From an uncultured Thiotrichaceae bacterium (GTDB lineage: Bacteria > Pseudomonadota > Gammaproteobacteria > Thiotrichales > Thiotrichaceae): a DNA stretch of 7,356 nt. This document shows, one piece after another, positions 1 through 6,403 of this stretch. The notes under the pieces are model-generated. The model worked only from the letters and a program-made list of their open reading frames with translations, did no database searches and was not told the DNA's origin. Both the position numbers and the translations under genes were made by a program. Each line of letters starts with the position of its first letter. The first letter of the stretch is position 1. Location: NCBI GenBank assembly GCA_937931765.1, contig CALHAO010000022.1, forward strand, positions 1 to 7,356. The letters run 5' to 3'.

Positions 1-189
1 CTGGCTGCATCGGTTATGTATGGAGTGATACAGAGTTTACCGGTTCTGGCCTTACCTGCGGTTGTGTTGTTGGCGCTGAAGATTTTTGTGGGTATTGTTG
101 TTTATGCCGCTATGGTTTGGTTGTTCAATATTGCTGACACCCGGCAGATGTTGTCTGCGCAGGTCAGTTTGAGAAAACGTTATGCCTGA
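1..189 (+). CDS. C-terminal end of a polytopic membrane protein, probably a Wzx-type polysaccharide flippase (5' truncated)
   Basis: The frame is open from base 1 to a TGA at 187-189 and gives the last 62 residues of a protein whose start lies left of the window. About residues 1-49 are strongly hydrophobic and could form two membrane segments. A short basic tail follows that ends in RKRYA. The pattern of Lys before the last helix, a Gly and Tyr inside it, and a polar Asp-Thr-Arg stretch after it resembles the C-terminus of Wzx/MATE-like O-antigen flippases, which move undecaprenyl-linked oligosaccharide units across the inner membrane. The stop overlaps the next gene, a glycosyltransferase, by 8 nt, which fits a polysaccharide operon. 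No catalytic motif is visible in so short a piece. A Wzy-type polymerase or another membrane transporter cannot be excluded, so the family call rests on pattern and neighbour. Confidence 0.5.
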   Translation: MAASVMYGVIQSLPVLALPAVVLLALKIFVGIVVYAAMVWLFNIADTRQMLSAQVSLRKRYA

Positions 190-1366
190 TGCTGATGTCG
201 AATTATCTGAGTCTGCAAAGAGCGTTGTTTATGTAATCACTTCATTGGCAATGGGTGGCGCTCAGAATGTTTTGCTGCAATTATTGCAAGGTCGTCCGGC
301 GGGTTATCAGCCCTTATGTGTGGTAAGTTTGCGCAGAGAGCCAGGTGTTGAAGATAAGGTGCGGGCGATCGGTGTTGAGGTGTTCCATCTGGAGCTGAAT
401 AAGCCCTGGCGGTTACCAATGAACCTGTTTCGTCTGTGGCGCTATCTGCGTAGCCATCAGGTTGATTTGTTGTTTAGTATTATGCCGCATGCGAATTTGT
501 TGGCGGTAGTGCTCAAATTATTGAGTGGTGGGCGGTGGCGTTTAATCTGGAGTCTGCATAATACGCCACAGGCCGGTCTGTATCCGCGTTGGGATCATCG
601 CTTTTTATTATGGCTGAGTTATAAAGCAGCCCGACGATTTCCAGAGAAGATTGTTGTTGTTTCAAAACGTAGTCGTGATAGCTATGTTGGGCTGGGTTAT
701 CCACCGGAGAAGCTGGTGCTGATTCAAAACGGTGTGGCGGTTGCTGAAATCTCTGCTGAACAAAGACAGGAGTGCAGGCAACAGATTCGTGAGGTGCTGG
801 GTTTGGAGCAGCATGCTGTCTTGATCGGCAGTCTGACCCGTTATGTTCCAGCAAAGAATATTCCGTTAATGTTGGCTGCGTTCAGGCGGTTACTGGATCA
901 ATATTTGGATAAAAAAACCACACTGATATACCTGCTACTAGCGGGTGAAAATATGGTGGGTGATAATGCTGAGCTGCAGGGCTTGCTGAAGCAACACCAG
1001 CTGACTGAGCATGTTTTATTGCTGGGTATACGTAATGATGCACCCCAATTGATTCAGGCGTTAGATATTGCCACTTTGTCATCCTTATCAGAGGCCTTCC
1101 CGTTATTCATGATTGAAGCGATGGCCGCTGGTGTGCCTTGTGTGGCGACGGATGTCGGGGATATTGCTGAGTTGTTTGGTGGTACTGGCTTTTTGGTTGA
1201 GCCGGGTTCAGTTGGGGCATTGTCAGATGCATGGCAGTATGCATTGGGCTTACCCGAAGCAATGCTTGAAAATAGGAGGGAAGCTGTACGGCAACAGGTG
1301 GTTCAGCGATTCAGTGTGCAGCAAATGATAAACGCACATACTGCTGTTTTTAATTCGCAGCGTTGA
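182..1366 (+). CDS. GT4-type (GT-B fold) glycosyltransferase of surface polysaccharide synthesis
   Basis: This 394-residue protein probably transfers a sugar from a nucleotide-sugar donor to a growing lipid-linked oligosaccharide at the cytoplasmic face of the inner membrane. The N-terminal acceptor domain opens with the hydrophobic strand and GGAQ motif (residues 25-28) typical of GT4 enzymes. The donor domain shows an NGV segment (183-185), a strand followed by Ser-Leu-Thr-Arg and Lys225-Asn226, and the EX7E motif with Glu304 and Glu312 in a SEAFPLFMIEAMAAG context. Next come the usual GVPCVATDVGDIAE and GFLVEPG segments. Length is normal for the family and no signal peptide is seen. The ATG overlaps the stop of the upstream membrane gene, and GAGA at 171-174 is a plausible ribosome site 7 nt before it, so translation is probably coupled. 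Donor sugar, acceptor and linkage cannot be read from the sequence. Colanic acid, O-antigen and capsule roles are all possible. Confidence 0.85.
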   Translation: MPDADVELSESAKSVVYVITSLAMGGAQNVLLQLLQGRPAGYQPLCVVSLRREPGVEDKVRAIGVEVFHLELNKPWRLPMNLFRLWRYLRSHQVDLLFSIMPHANLLAVVLKLLSGGRWRLIWSLHNTPQAGLYPRWDHRFLLWLSYKAARRFPEKIVVVSKRSRDSYVGLGYPPEKLVLIQNGVAVAEISAEQRQECRQQIREVLGLEQHAVLIGSLTRYVPAKNIPLMLAAFRRLLDQYLDKKTTLIYLLLAGENMVGDNAELQGLLKQHQLTEHVLLLGIRNDAPQLIQALDIATLSSLSEAFPLFMIEAMAAGVPCVATDVGDIAELFGGTGFLVEPGSVGALSDAWQYALGLPEAMLENRREAVRQQVVQRFSVQQMINAHTAVFNSQR

Positions 1367-1384
1367 GTCCTTGATAACTGCTGC
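1357..1384. repeat. Imperfect inverted repeat at the glycosyltransferase/ybeZ junction
   Basis: GCAGCGTT at 1357-1364 faces AACTGCTGC at 1376-1384, giving eight pairs with one bulged T and an 11-nt loop. It spans the stop codon of the glycosyltransferase and overlaps the -35 box of the promoter proposed at 1371-1399. No T-run follows, so it does not look like an intrinsic terminator. It could be a weak 3'-end hairpin of the upstream transcript, an operator-like site or chance. Confidence 0.3.
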
Positions 1385-1399
1385 CTGCGTACCTATACT
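1371..1399 (+). promoter_or_regulatory. Sigma70-type promoter for the ybeZ-ybeY-corC operon
   Basis: TTGATA (1371-1376) is separated by exactly 17 bp from TATACT (1394-1399). Four of six bases match the TTGACA consensus and five of six match TATAAT, at the optimal spacing. Transcription would begin near 1406 and leave a leader of about 80 nt before the TTG start at 1486. The site begins 5 bp after the glycosyltransferase stop, where a promoter is expected if the polysaccharide cluster and the ybeZ operon are independent units. No sigma32-like motif was seen, although heat-shock control has been reported for this gene set in E. coli. Confidence 0.6.
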
Positions 1400-1408
1400 T
1401 TGTTACTG

Positions 1409-1427
1409 TGGAAGTTGAAAACTTTCA
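1409..1427 (+). other. Hairpin in the ybeZ leader
   Basis: TGGAAGTT (1409-1416) can pair with AACTTTCA (1420-1427) across a GAA loop, making eight pairs including one G-U. It would sit within a few bases of the predicted 5' end of the transcript. Such 5' hairpins can protect mRNA from decay. The stem is A/T-rich and only moderately stable, no T-run follows, and a role is inference. Confidence 0.3.
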
Positions 1428-1485
1428 TGTTTGCGTGGTGAAGTCTTTTCATACACGCTACTAATTATGTTGAGAAAATTCTTAC

Positions 1486-2481
1486 TTGGAAACCATAACT
1501 TCGTCACCTACAGAAGCTGAAAAGCCTTCGATTCGTTTTGATCTTGAGCCGGTAGACACCGAGCGCCTGATGAACTTCTGCGGTCAGTTCGACCAACATT
1601 TACGTTTGCTGGAAAACCGCCTGAGTGTGGACATCAATAATCGTGCGCATCAATTTGCTGTGACCGGTGATGCTGCGGTGGTGCAAACGGCAGTTAATCT
1701 TATTCGCGACTTGTATAGAGAAACCCGTGATACGGTGCTGACACCTGAAGAGATTCATTTATTCCTGCAGCAGGCTAACCTTGATGCGTTGGGTAAAGAT
1801 GAGCGCAGTGATGTTCGCATTCGTACCCGTAAAGGTTATATCAAGCCCAAAGGTGCCACCCAGGCGGCTTATATTGATAATATCCGGCGTCATGATGTGA
1901 ATTTTGGCGTAGGCCCGGCGGGTACTGGTAAAACGTGGCTGGCGGTGGCTTGCGCGGTTGAGGCACTAGAGCGGGATGAAGTCCGGCGTTTGATTCTGGT
2001 ACGCCCTGCGGTTGAAGCGGGGGAGCGTTTAGGATTTTTGCCGGGTGATTTGTCACAGAAAATTGATCCGTATTTGCGCCCGATGTATGACGCATTGTTC
2101 GAAATGCTGGGTACGGAGAAGGTTAACAAGCTGATTGAACGTAATGTCATTGAAGTCGCACCGCTGGCCTATATGCGCGGACGTACCTTGAACGATTCGT
2201 TTATTTTGTTAGACGAAGCACAAAACACCACGGCAGAACAGATGAAGATGTTTCTGACCCGTTTGGGTTTTGGCTCTACTGCCGTCATTACGGGCGATAT
2301 TACTCAGATCGACTTGCCCAGTCATCAAACTTCAGGCTTGAGGCAGGTGCTAGGTATATTGAAAGGTGTTGAGGGTATCAGTTTTAGTTGGTTTCACGGT
2401 CGGGATGTGGTGCGTCATAAATTGGTACAGAAAATTGTTGAAGCCTATGAAAGTCAGCCAAAATCTAATGATAAACGTTAA
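1486..2481 (+). CDS. ybeZ: PhoH-like ATPase YbeZ
   Basis: This 331-residue cytoplasmic P-loop ATPase belongs to the PhoH family. Its relatives are encoded beside ybeY and are thought to work with it in RNA and ribosome metabolism, although the exact reaction is unsettled. A small KH-like N-terminal region (about residues 18-77) precedes the ATPase domain. Walker A is GPAGTGKT (143-150) and Walker B is FILLDEAQN (229-237, Asp233-Glu234). The family blocks RPAVEAGERLGFLPGDLSQK, IEVAPLAYMRGRTLN and ITGDITQIDLP are all present, as is the DVVRH motif near the end. The start is TTG: an in-frame TGA at 1471-1473 blocks any upstream start, and the next in-frame ATG (residue 29) would cut into the N-terminal domain. 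The ribosome site is weak (GAGAAA at 1472-1477). It is the first gene after the proposed promoter. miaB, its usual upstream neighbour in many gammaproteobacteria, is absent from the window. Confidence 0.95.
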   Translation: METITSSPTEAEKPSIRFDLEPVDTERLMNFCGQFDQHLRLLENRLSVDINNRAHQFAVTGDAAVVQTAVNLIRDLYRETRDTVLTPEEIHLFLQQANLDALGKDERSDVRIRTRKGYIKPKGATQAAYIDNIRRHDVNFGVGPAGTGKTWLAVACAVEALERDEVRRLILVRPAVEAGERLGFLPGDLSQKIDPYLRPMYDALFEMLGTEKVNKLIERNVIEVAPLAYMRGRTLNDSFILLDEAQNTTAEQMKMFLTRLGFGSTAVITGDITQIDLPSHQTSGLRQVLGILKGVEGISFSWFHGRDVVRHKLVQKIVEAYESQPKSNDKR

Positions 2482-2514
2482 ACAGTCTAATGCGTTGATG
2501 TGGCAGTTAGATCA

Positions 2515-2991
2515 ATGACGCTACTGCTTGAATTACAGAATCCTGATAACTATGACTCTGCACCGGAGTACGCTGATTTTGAGCGCTGGGCATCCGCTAG
2601 TTGGTTAGATGAAAATGATGCAGGCGCGGTGATTCGCATTGTGGGTGAGCAGGAAATCCAGGAGATGAATAAGCGTTTCCGGGGAAAAGATACATCCACC
2701 AACGTGCTATCGTTTCATTATGAAAATATGCCGATGTATGCGGAAGATGAACATCCGGAAAGTGACCTTGATTATCTGGGTGACTTGATTATGTGCCTGC
2801 CGGTGATTGAGCGAGAAGCAGTGGAGCAGGGCAAACAGCTCTCGCAACACTGGGCGCACATGGTGCTACATGGCATGCTGCATTTGCAGGGCTTTGATCA
2901 TATTAAAGAAGTTGAGGCTGATATTATGGAAGCCCGCGAAATTGAGCTATTGCGGCAGCTGGGTTTTCCTAACCCTTACGAACTAACCTGA
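2515..2991 (+). CDS. ybeY: Endoribonuclease YbeY (rRNA maturation and ribosome quality control)
   Basis: YbeY is a zinc-dependent single-strand-specific endoribonuclease that takes part in 16S rRNA 3'-end maturation and removal of defective 70S ribosomes. The metal-binding signature HGMLHLQGFDH is intact; its three His are residues 119, 123 and 129 from the ATG used here. The conserved RGKD and STNVLSF segment with its Arg is also present, followed by the LGDLIMC strand. I chose the ATG at 2515 (158 residues) because MTLLLELQ lines up with the N-terminus of known YbeY proteins (about 155 residues). An in-frame GTG at 2500 would add only five residues and has no better ribosome site. Neither start has a clear Shine-Dalgarno sequence. 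It lies 33 nt after ybeZ and 8 nt before corC, so it is almost certainly cotranscribed with both. Confidence 0.95.
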   Translation: MTLLLELQNPDNYDSAPEYADFERWASASWLDENDAGAVIRIVGEQEIQEMNKRFRGKDTSTNVLSFHYENMPMYAEDEHPESDLDYLGDLIMCLPVIEREAVEQGKQLSQHWAHMVLHGMLHLQGFDHIKEVEADIMEAREIELLRQLGFPNPYELT

Positions 2992-2999
2992 AAGGACAA

Positions 3000-3875
3000 A
3001 TGAAACGCAATAATACACTGACTGATGTCAGTCCACGTCCGAAGTGGAAACAGTGGTTGATTGATCGTTTTGATCTTTCATCACAAAATCGCAATGAACT
3101 GCTTGATGAATTACAACGTGCTAATGATAAAAATATTCTTCACGGTGAAGCAGTTGATATGATGCAAGGGGTGATGGAGTTCGGCGTGTTGCAGGTGCGT
3201 GACATTATGTTACCGCGACCTCAGATCGACTTTATTTACCATGATGATGATTTTCAGACTATTTTAGAGCGCATCAGCGAAACTGAGCATTCACGCTATC
3301 CGGTGTTTGATGAAGATCGTGACGATCTGATTGGTGTGCTGCTAGCCAAGGATTTACTGAAATATATCGGGCGGCGTGGTGAATTCAATATTGATGATGT
3401 GGTGCGGCCTGCTTTGCTGGTTCCGGAAAGTCAGCGTCTTAATCGTTTGTTGAGTGAGTTCCGTAATAACCGCAGCCACATGGCGTTGGTGATTGATGAG
3501 TATGCCGGTGTCGCCGGATTAGTGACCTTTGAAGATGTACTTGAGCAAATTGTCGGTGACATAGATGATGAGCATGATGCGGAAGAGGAAGAAGAGGGTA
3601 ATATACGTTTGCACGACGACGGACGCTATGTAGTGCAGGCAATCACCCCACTGAATGAATTTGATGAAGTGTTGGGTACTCAGTTTGTTCGCGATGAGTG
3701 TGACACGGTGGCTGGATTAGTTATCCAGCAATTAGGTAAAATCCCCCGGCAGGGCGAAGAACTATTCTTCGAAGACCTATTGTTTCGTGTATTACGCAGT
3801 GACAATCGCCGGATACTGTTATTAGAAGTATTAACCGGCGAAAAAGCGGTTGCGGAGCAGGCAGCTGTGGCCTGA
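3000..3875 (+). CDS. corC: CorC/YbeX family CBS-domain protein (magnesium and cobalt efflux associated)
   Basis: This 291-residue soluble protein carries two CBS domains (about residues 60-120 and 125-182) and a C-terminal CorC_HlyC (transporter-associated) domain (about 198-278). The hallmark MLPRPQ, the SRYPVF segment and the VIDEYAGVAGLVTFEDVLEQ signature (155-174) are clear. A strongly acidic linker (183-189, with five Glu in a row) joins the CBS pair to the last domain. There is no DUF21 membrane domain, so this is the short CorC/YbeX form (E. coli about 292 residues) and not a membrane CorB/MpfA type. The family is linked to Mg/Co efflux, and YbeX to ribosome metabolism; the molecular activity is not settled. 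AAAGGA at 2991-2996 is a good Shine-Dalgarno but only 3 nt from the ATG. It follows ybeY by 8 nt in the same operon. Confidence 0.93.
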   Translation: MKRNNTLTDVSPRPKWKQWLIDRFDLSSQNRNELLDELQRANDKNILHGEAVDMMQGVMEFGVLQVRDIMLPRPQIDFIYHDDDFQTILERISETEHSRYPVFDEDRDDLIGVLLAKDLLKYIGRRGEFNIDDVVRPALLVPESQRLNRLLSEFRNNRSHMALVIDEYAGVAGLVTFEDVLEQIVGDIDDEHDAEEEEEGNIRLHDDGRYVVQAITPLNEFDEVLGTQFVRDECDTVAGLVIQQLGKIPRQGEELFFEDLLFRVLRSDNRRILLLEVLTGEKAVAEQAAVA

Positions 3876-3904
3876 TCGTCAATTTAAACATTCAGGCATT
3901 TAAT
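3876..3904 (+). promoter_or_regulatory. Possible weak promoter for lnt
   Basis: TCGTCA (3876-3881, four of six -35 bases) and TTTAAT (3899-3904, five of six -10 bases) are 17 bp apart, directly after the corC stop. Transcription from it would start near 3911 and carry the GC-rich hairpin at 3931-3952 in a leader of about 95 nt. The -35 match is poor and the region is A/T-rich, so chance is a real alternative. lnt may simply be read through from the ybeZ promoter. Confidence 0.25.
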
Positions 3905-3930
3905 CATTAAGTACGGTTTAGAAAAACTGA

Positions 3931-3952
3931 CCGCCCCGGAAGTGTCGGGCGG
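3931..3952. other. GC-rich hairpin between corC and lnt
   Basis: CCGCCC (3931-3936) pairs perfectly with GGGCGG (3947-3952) around a 10-nt loop; one more G-C pair is possible if a C is bulged. It is the most GC-rich element in an otherwise A/T-rich 129-bp gap. On the + strand no T-run follows, so it is not a standard intrinsic terminator for corC. On the - strand the stem is followed, after four bases, by TTTTT (complement of 3922-3926), which resembles a weak terminator for antisense transcription. It could also be an RNA stability or processing stem between corC and lnt. Confidence 0.4.
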
Positions 3953-4004
3953 CTACAGGATCAATAAAAATGGTAGTAATTAGTACATTTAAAATGGATC
4001 AGTC

Positions 4005-5513
4005 ATGCTGACATTTCGGGCAAATATTTCACGTGGTGACTATGTCTATGCGTTTCTTGCAGGTTTGATGCTGGTACTGGCATTTGCACCGTTTGCATGG
4101 CGTCCGGTCGCTTGGTTATCTCCGGCTATCTTCTTCTGGCTAAACTTGAAGCCGATGATGCGTGGCCAAAGAATGCGTATGGCCTGGGTTTATGGCATTG
4201 GCGCATTTGCCGGTGGTATACACTGGATTTACGTGAGCATTCATTATTTTGGCGGTGCAAATAGCTTTGTTGCGGCGCTGATGGTGTTTCTGTTTGTTTT
4301 GCTGGTGGCACTGACGTTAATGTTATTCGGTTTGCTGGCTAATTATTTCCCTCATCAGAGTAAATGGCTAAAACTGTTAGTTGTGTTCCCTGCTATCTGG
4401 GGGGTGACAGAATGGTTCCGGAGTTGGTTCCTGACAGGTTTCCCTTGGATGCAGTTGGGCCACACTCAGGTTGATACCTGGCTGTCCGGTTATATACCCG
4501 TGATAGGCTCTCTGGGTGCCAGTTGGATCGTGGCACTGGGCAGTGGTGCGCTGGTATTGTTGTTTGTCGGTTCAGTGTGGGAGCGGGTGGCCGCGATTGC
4601 CGTGGTATTGCTAACTACTGGTGGTGGGTACTTTTTGGCGACCCATAACTGGACACAGCCAGTGGACGATGAGATTTATGTCAGCATGATACAGGGAAAT
4701 ATTGCTCAGGCTGATAAATGGGTGCCTGAATTACGTGGGCAGCATATTCAGAAATACCTCGATATGACTGCTGAGCACATGGAAAATTCCCACCTGATTA
4801 TCTGGCCGGAAACGGCGATTCCTGACAGCTTTCAGCGCTCAATGGATGATGTGATTCTGCCTCTGCAAAAAATCATGAAGGACTTAGGTAACCAGCTGTT
4901 AGTCGGTGGTTTTCATTATGATGAACAGACACAAAAAACCTACAACGCCGTGATGAGTATTGGTGAAACCCGCGAAATTTATGGCAAGCGCCATCTGGTA
5001 CCGTTCAGTGAATACACACCTTTTCTGGAGCACCTGCGCTGGTTGGAAAATTTTGTGCGCCTGCCTTATGACAATGTTTCCAAGTGGGAGGGTAAAACCA
5101 ATCTGATGCTGGCCGGGCAGCCTATGCGCCTGTCTATTTGTTATGAAGATGCTTATGGTGAAGAAATGATTGATGGTCTGCCTGAAGCAACGATGCTGGT
5201 GAATGTGACGAATGATGGTTGGTTTACCGGCTCCATTCAGTCTGAACAACACGCAGAAATTGCGCGTTCCCGCTCTCTGGAAACCGGACGTTTTACGCTG
5301 AGGGCAACGAATAATGGTGTGAGTGCCATTATTGATGAGAAAGGGCAGTTTATTGCAACAGCCGAGCAATATGTCGATGTGGTGCTGGCCGGTTTTGCGC
5401 AACCTATGGCGGGTAGCACGCCTTATGTGCGTTGGGGAAATTGGTTTCTGATCACTTTACTGGCTTCGCTTTTGTTGCTGGTGGGCTGGATGGGCAGAGG
5501 GAAATTCCGCTGA
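4005..5513 (+). CDS. lnt: Apolipoprotein N-acyltransferase Lnt
   Basis: Lnt performs the last step of lipoprotein maturation. In the inner membrane it moves an acyl chain from a phospholipid to the free amino group of the N-terminal diacylglyceryl-cysteine. At 502 residues it matches E. coli Lnt (512). The N-terminal half (about residues 13-212) holds a bundle of hydrophobic helices, a nitrilase/CN-hydrolase periplasmic domain spans about 222-468, and a last membrane helix lies at about 479-495. The catalytic triad is intact: Glu269 in IIWPETAIP, Lys328 in YGKRHLVPF, and Cys379 in LSICYED. Trp239, Glu336 and Glu381 match further residues important in the E. coli enzyme. The ATG at 4005 has only a weak GGAT ribosome site 5 nt upstream, with no better start nearby. 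In many proteobacteria lnt follows corC, as here, although the 129-bp gap suggests partly separate expression. Confidence 0.97.
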   Translation: MLTFRANISRGDYVYAFLAGLMLVLAFAPFAWRPVAWLSPAIFFWLNLKPMMRGQRMRMAWVYGIGAFAGGIHWIYVSIHYFGGANSFVAALMVFLFVLLVALTLMLFGLLANYFPHQSKWLKLLVVFPAIWGVTEWFRSWFLTGFPWMQLGHTQVDTWLSGYIPVIGSLGASWIVALGSGALVLLFVGSVWERVAAIAVVLLTTGGGYFLATHNWTQPVDDEIYVSMIQGNIAQADKWVPELRGQHIQKYLDMTAEHMENSHLIIWPETAIPDSFQRSMDDVILPLQKIMKDLGNQLLVGGFHYDEQTQKTYNAVMSIGETREIYGKRHLVPFSEYTPFLEHLRWLENFVRLPYDNVSKWEGKTNLMLAGQPMRLSICYEDAYGEEMIDGLPEATMLVNVTNDGWFTGSIQSEQHAEIARSRSLETGRFTLRATNNGVSAIIDEKGQFIATAEQYVDVVLAGFAQPMAGSTPYVRWGNWFLITLLASLLLLVGWMGRGKFR

Positions 5514-5671
5514 TATATCAAAAGAATAGTTAATACATACATCTTATATACATTTTCGGTCTGCGAGAATGGTCAATGGGGCACCAATGCTCAGTGCGGA
5601 AGAGGTACATAACCTTATTCGATTAATTGCTGGCATTGAGTTAAAATTTATAAAAAACACGAGGTTAGCTC

Positions 5672-6403
5672 ATGATCGAATTCATCCGGGCCGGTGGATG
5701 GCTGATGATTCCCATTATTCTCAGCTCTGTCATCGCGATGGCTATTATTATTGAACGCTTTTTATCACTGCGGCTGGGTAAAGTTATTCCTGTCAGCGAT
5801 ATTCAGCGTGCACGTGAGTTAGCTGCCAGTGGCAATGTGACGGACGTCCATCTGGCTGAATTAAATAATGGTTCGGTGGTGGGCAGTGTATTGGCAACAG
5901 GTTTGTCCAATCGCGCGGCACCACGCCATGTGCTGAAAGAAAGTGTGGAAGAGGCTGGTCGGCACGCTGTGCATAAGCTGGAACGTTATCTGAATGCGCT
6001 GGGAACCATTGCTGCGATTACGCCGTTGATGGGATTACTGGGTACGGTGTTGGGTATGATTACCGCATTCAGTAAGATTACTCAGGTGGGTGTAGGTGAT
6101 CCTGCGAGCGTGGCAGGTGGTATTTCTCAGGCTTTGTTCACCACCGCAGCGGGTATTTTTGTGGCGATTGTCGCAATGATTTTTCACCGTTACTTTAAAG
6201 GTAAGGTGGACAATTATGTGATTGGCATGGAGCAAGAGGCTGTTAAGCTGATCGAGTTGGTTAATCAGAATAATGCTGGTACTCCGCGTCCTGCACCGCG
6301 TTCAGCGTCTCCATCTGCTGCATCCGCTGCTAGTAAAGCTTCAGCCGCGATTGCAGCGGCGCGGAAGAAACAACAAGCGGCGGCTACCGGAGGGCGTTCA
6401 TGA
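5672..6403 (+). CDS. exbB: ExbB/TolQ/MotA family proton-channel protein
   Basis: This 243-residue inner membrane protein should form, with the ExbD homologue encoded next, a proton-driven motor that energises an envelope process. Three membrane segments are visible at about residues 8-28, 101-126 and 141-165. The family signature TPLMGLLGTVLGMI (107-120) and the block ISQALFTTAAGIFVAI (141-156) are present. Thr115 and Thr148 match the two pore Thr of E. coli ExbB (148 and 181) with the same 33-residue spacing. The last 50 residues or so (from 194) are low-complexity Ala/Ser/Pro/Lys/Arg, probably a disordered cytoplasmic tail. GAGGT at 5661-5665, 6 nt before the ATG, fixes the start, and MIEFIRAGGW is a typical N-terminus. 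No tonB, tolR or tolA is seen, so the client is unknown. The position before msbA matches a subgroup of ExbB proteins found with lipid A genes. Confidence 0.93.
   Translation: MIEFIRAGGWLMIPIILSSVIAMAIIIERFLSLRLGKVIPVSDIQRARELAASGNVTDVHLAELNNGSVVGSVLATGLSNRAAPRHVLKESVEEAGRHAVHKLERYLNALGTIAAITPLMGLLGTVLGMITAFSKITQVGVGDPASVAGGISQALFTTAAGIFVAIVAMIFHRYFKGKVDNYVIGMEQEAVKLIELVNQNNAGTPRPAPRSASPSAASAASKASAAIAAARKKQQAAATGGRS

Noticed and set aside
513..854. Minus-strand open frame of 113 codons inside the glycosyltransferase
   Set aside because: It is antisense to a well-supported gene, with low-quality composition and no recognised domain.
1367..1405. Intrinsic terminator after the glycosyltransferase
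   Set aside because: The only inverted repeat is imperfect, has an 11-nt loop and is not followed by a T-run.
4899..5402. Minus-strand open frame of 167 codons inside lnt
   Set aside because: It lies fully antisense to the catalytic domain of lnt, its His/Thr/Ile/Gln-rich composition is unlike a real protein, and no motif is recognisable.
5511..5520. Perfect 10-bp palindrome TGATATATCA over the lnt stop codon
   Set aside because: It is short and A/T-rich, is not repeated elsewhere in the gap, and is within chance expectation.
5546..5553. TATATA/TATACA as a -10 box in the lnt-exbB gap
   Set aside because: No acceptable -35 sequence lies 16-18 bp upstream and there is no extended -10 TG.
5627..5654. 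Promoter-like TTGCTG-16 bp-TATAAA before exbB
   Set aside because: The -35 match is only three of six, and transcription would start at about 5661, on the ribosome site itself, leaving no usable leader.
5514..5671. Fur-type operator for exbB-exbD
   Set aside because: No stretch resembles the GATAATGATAATCATTATC consensus, so iron control is not supported here.
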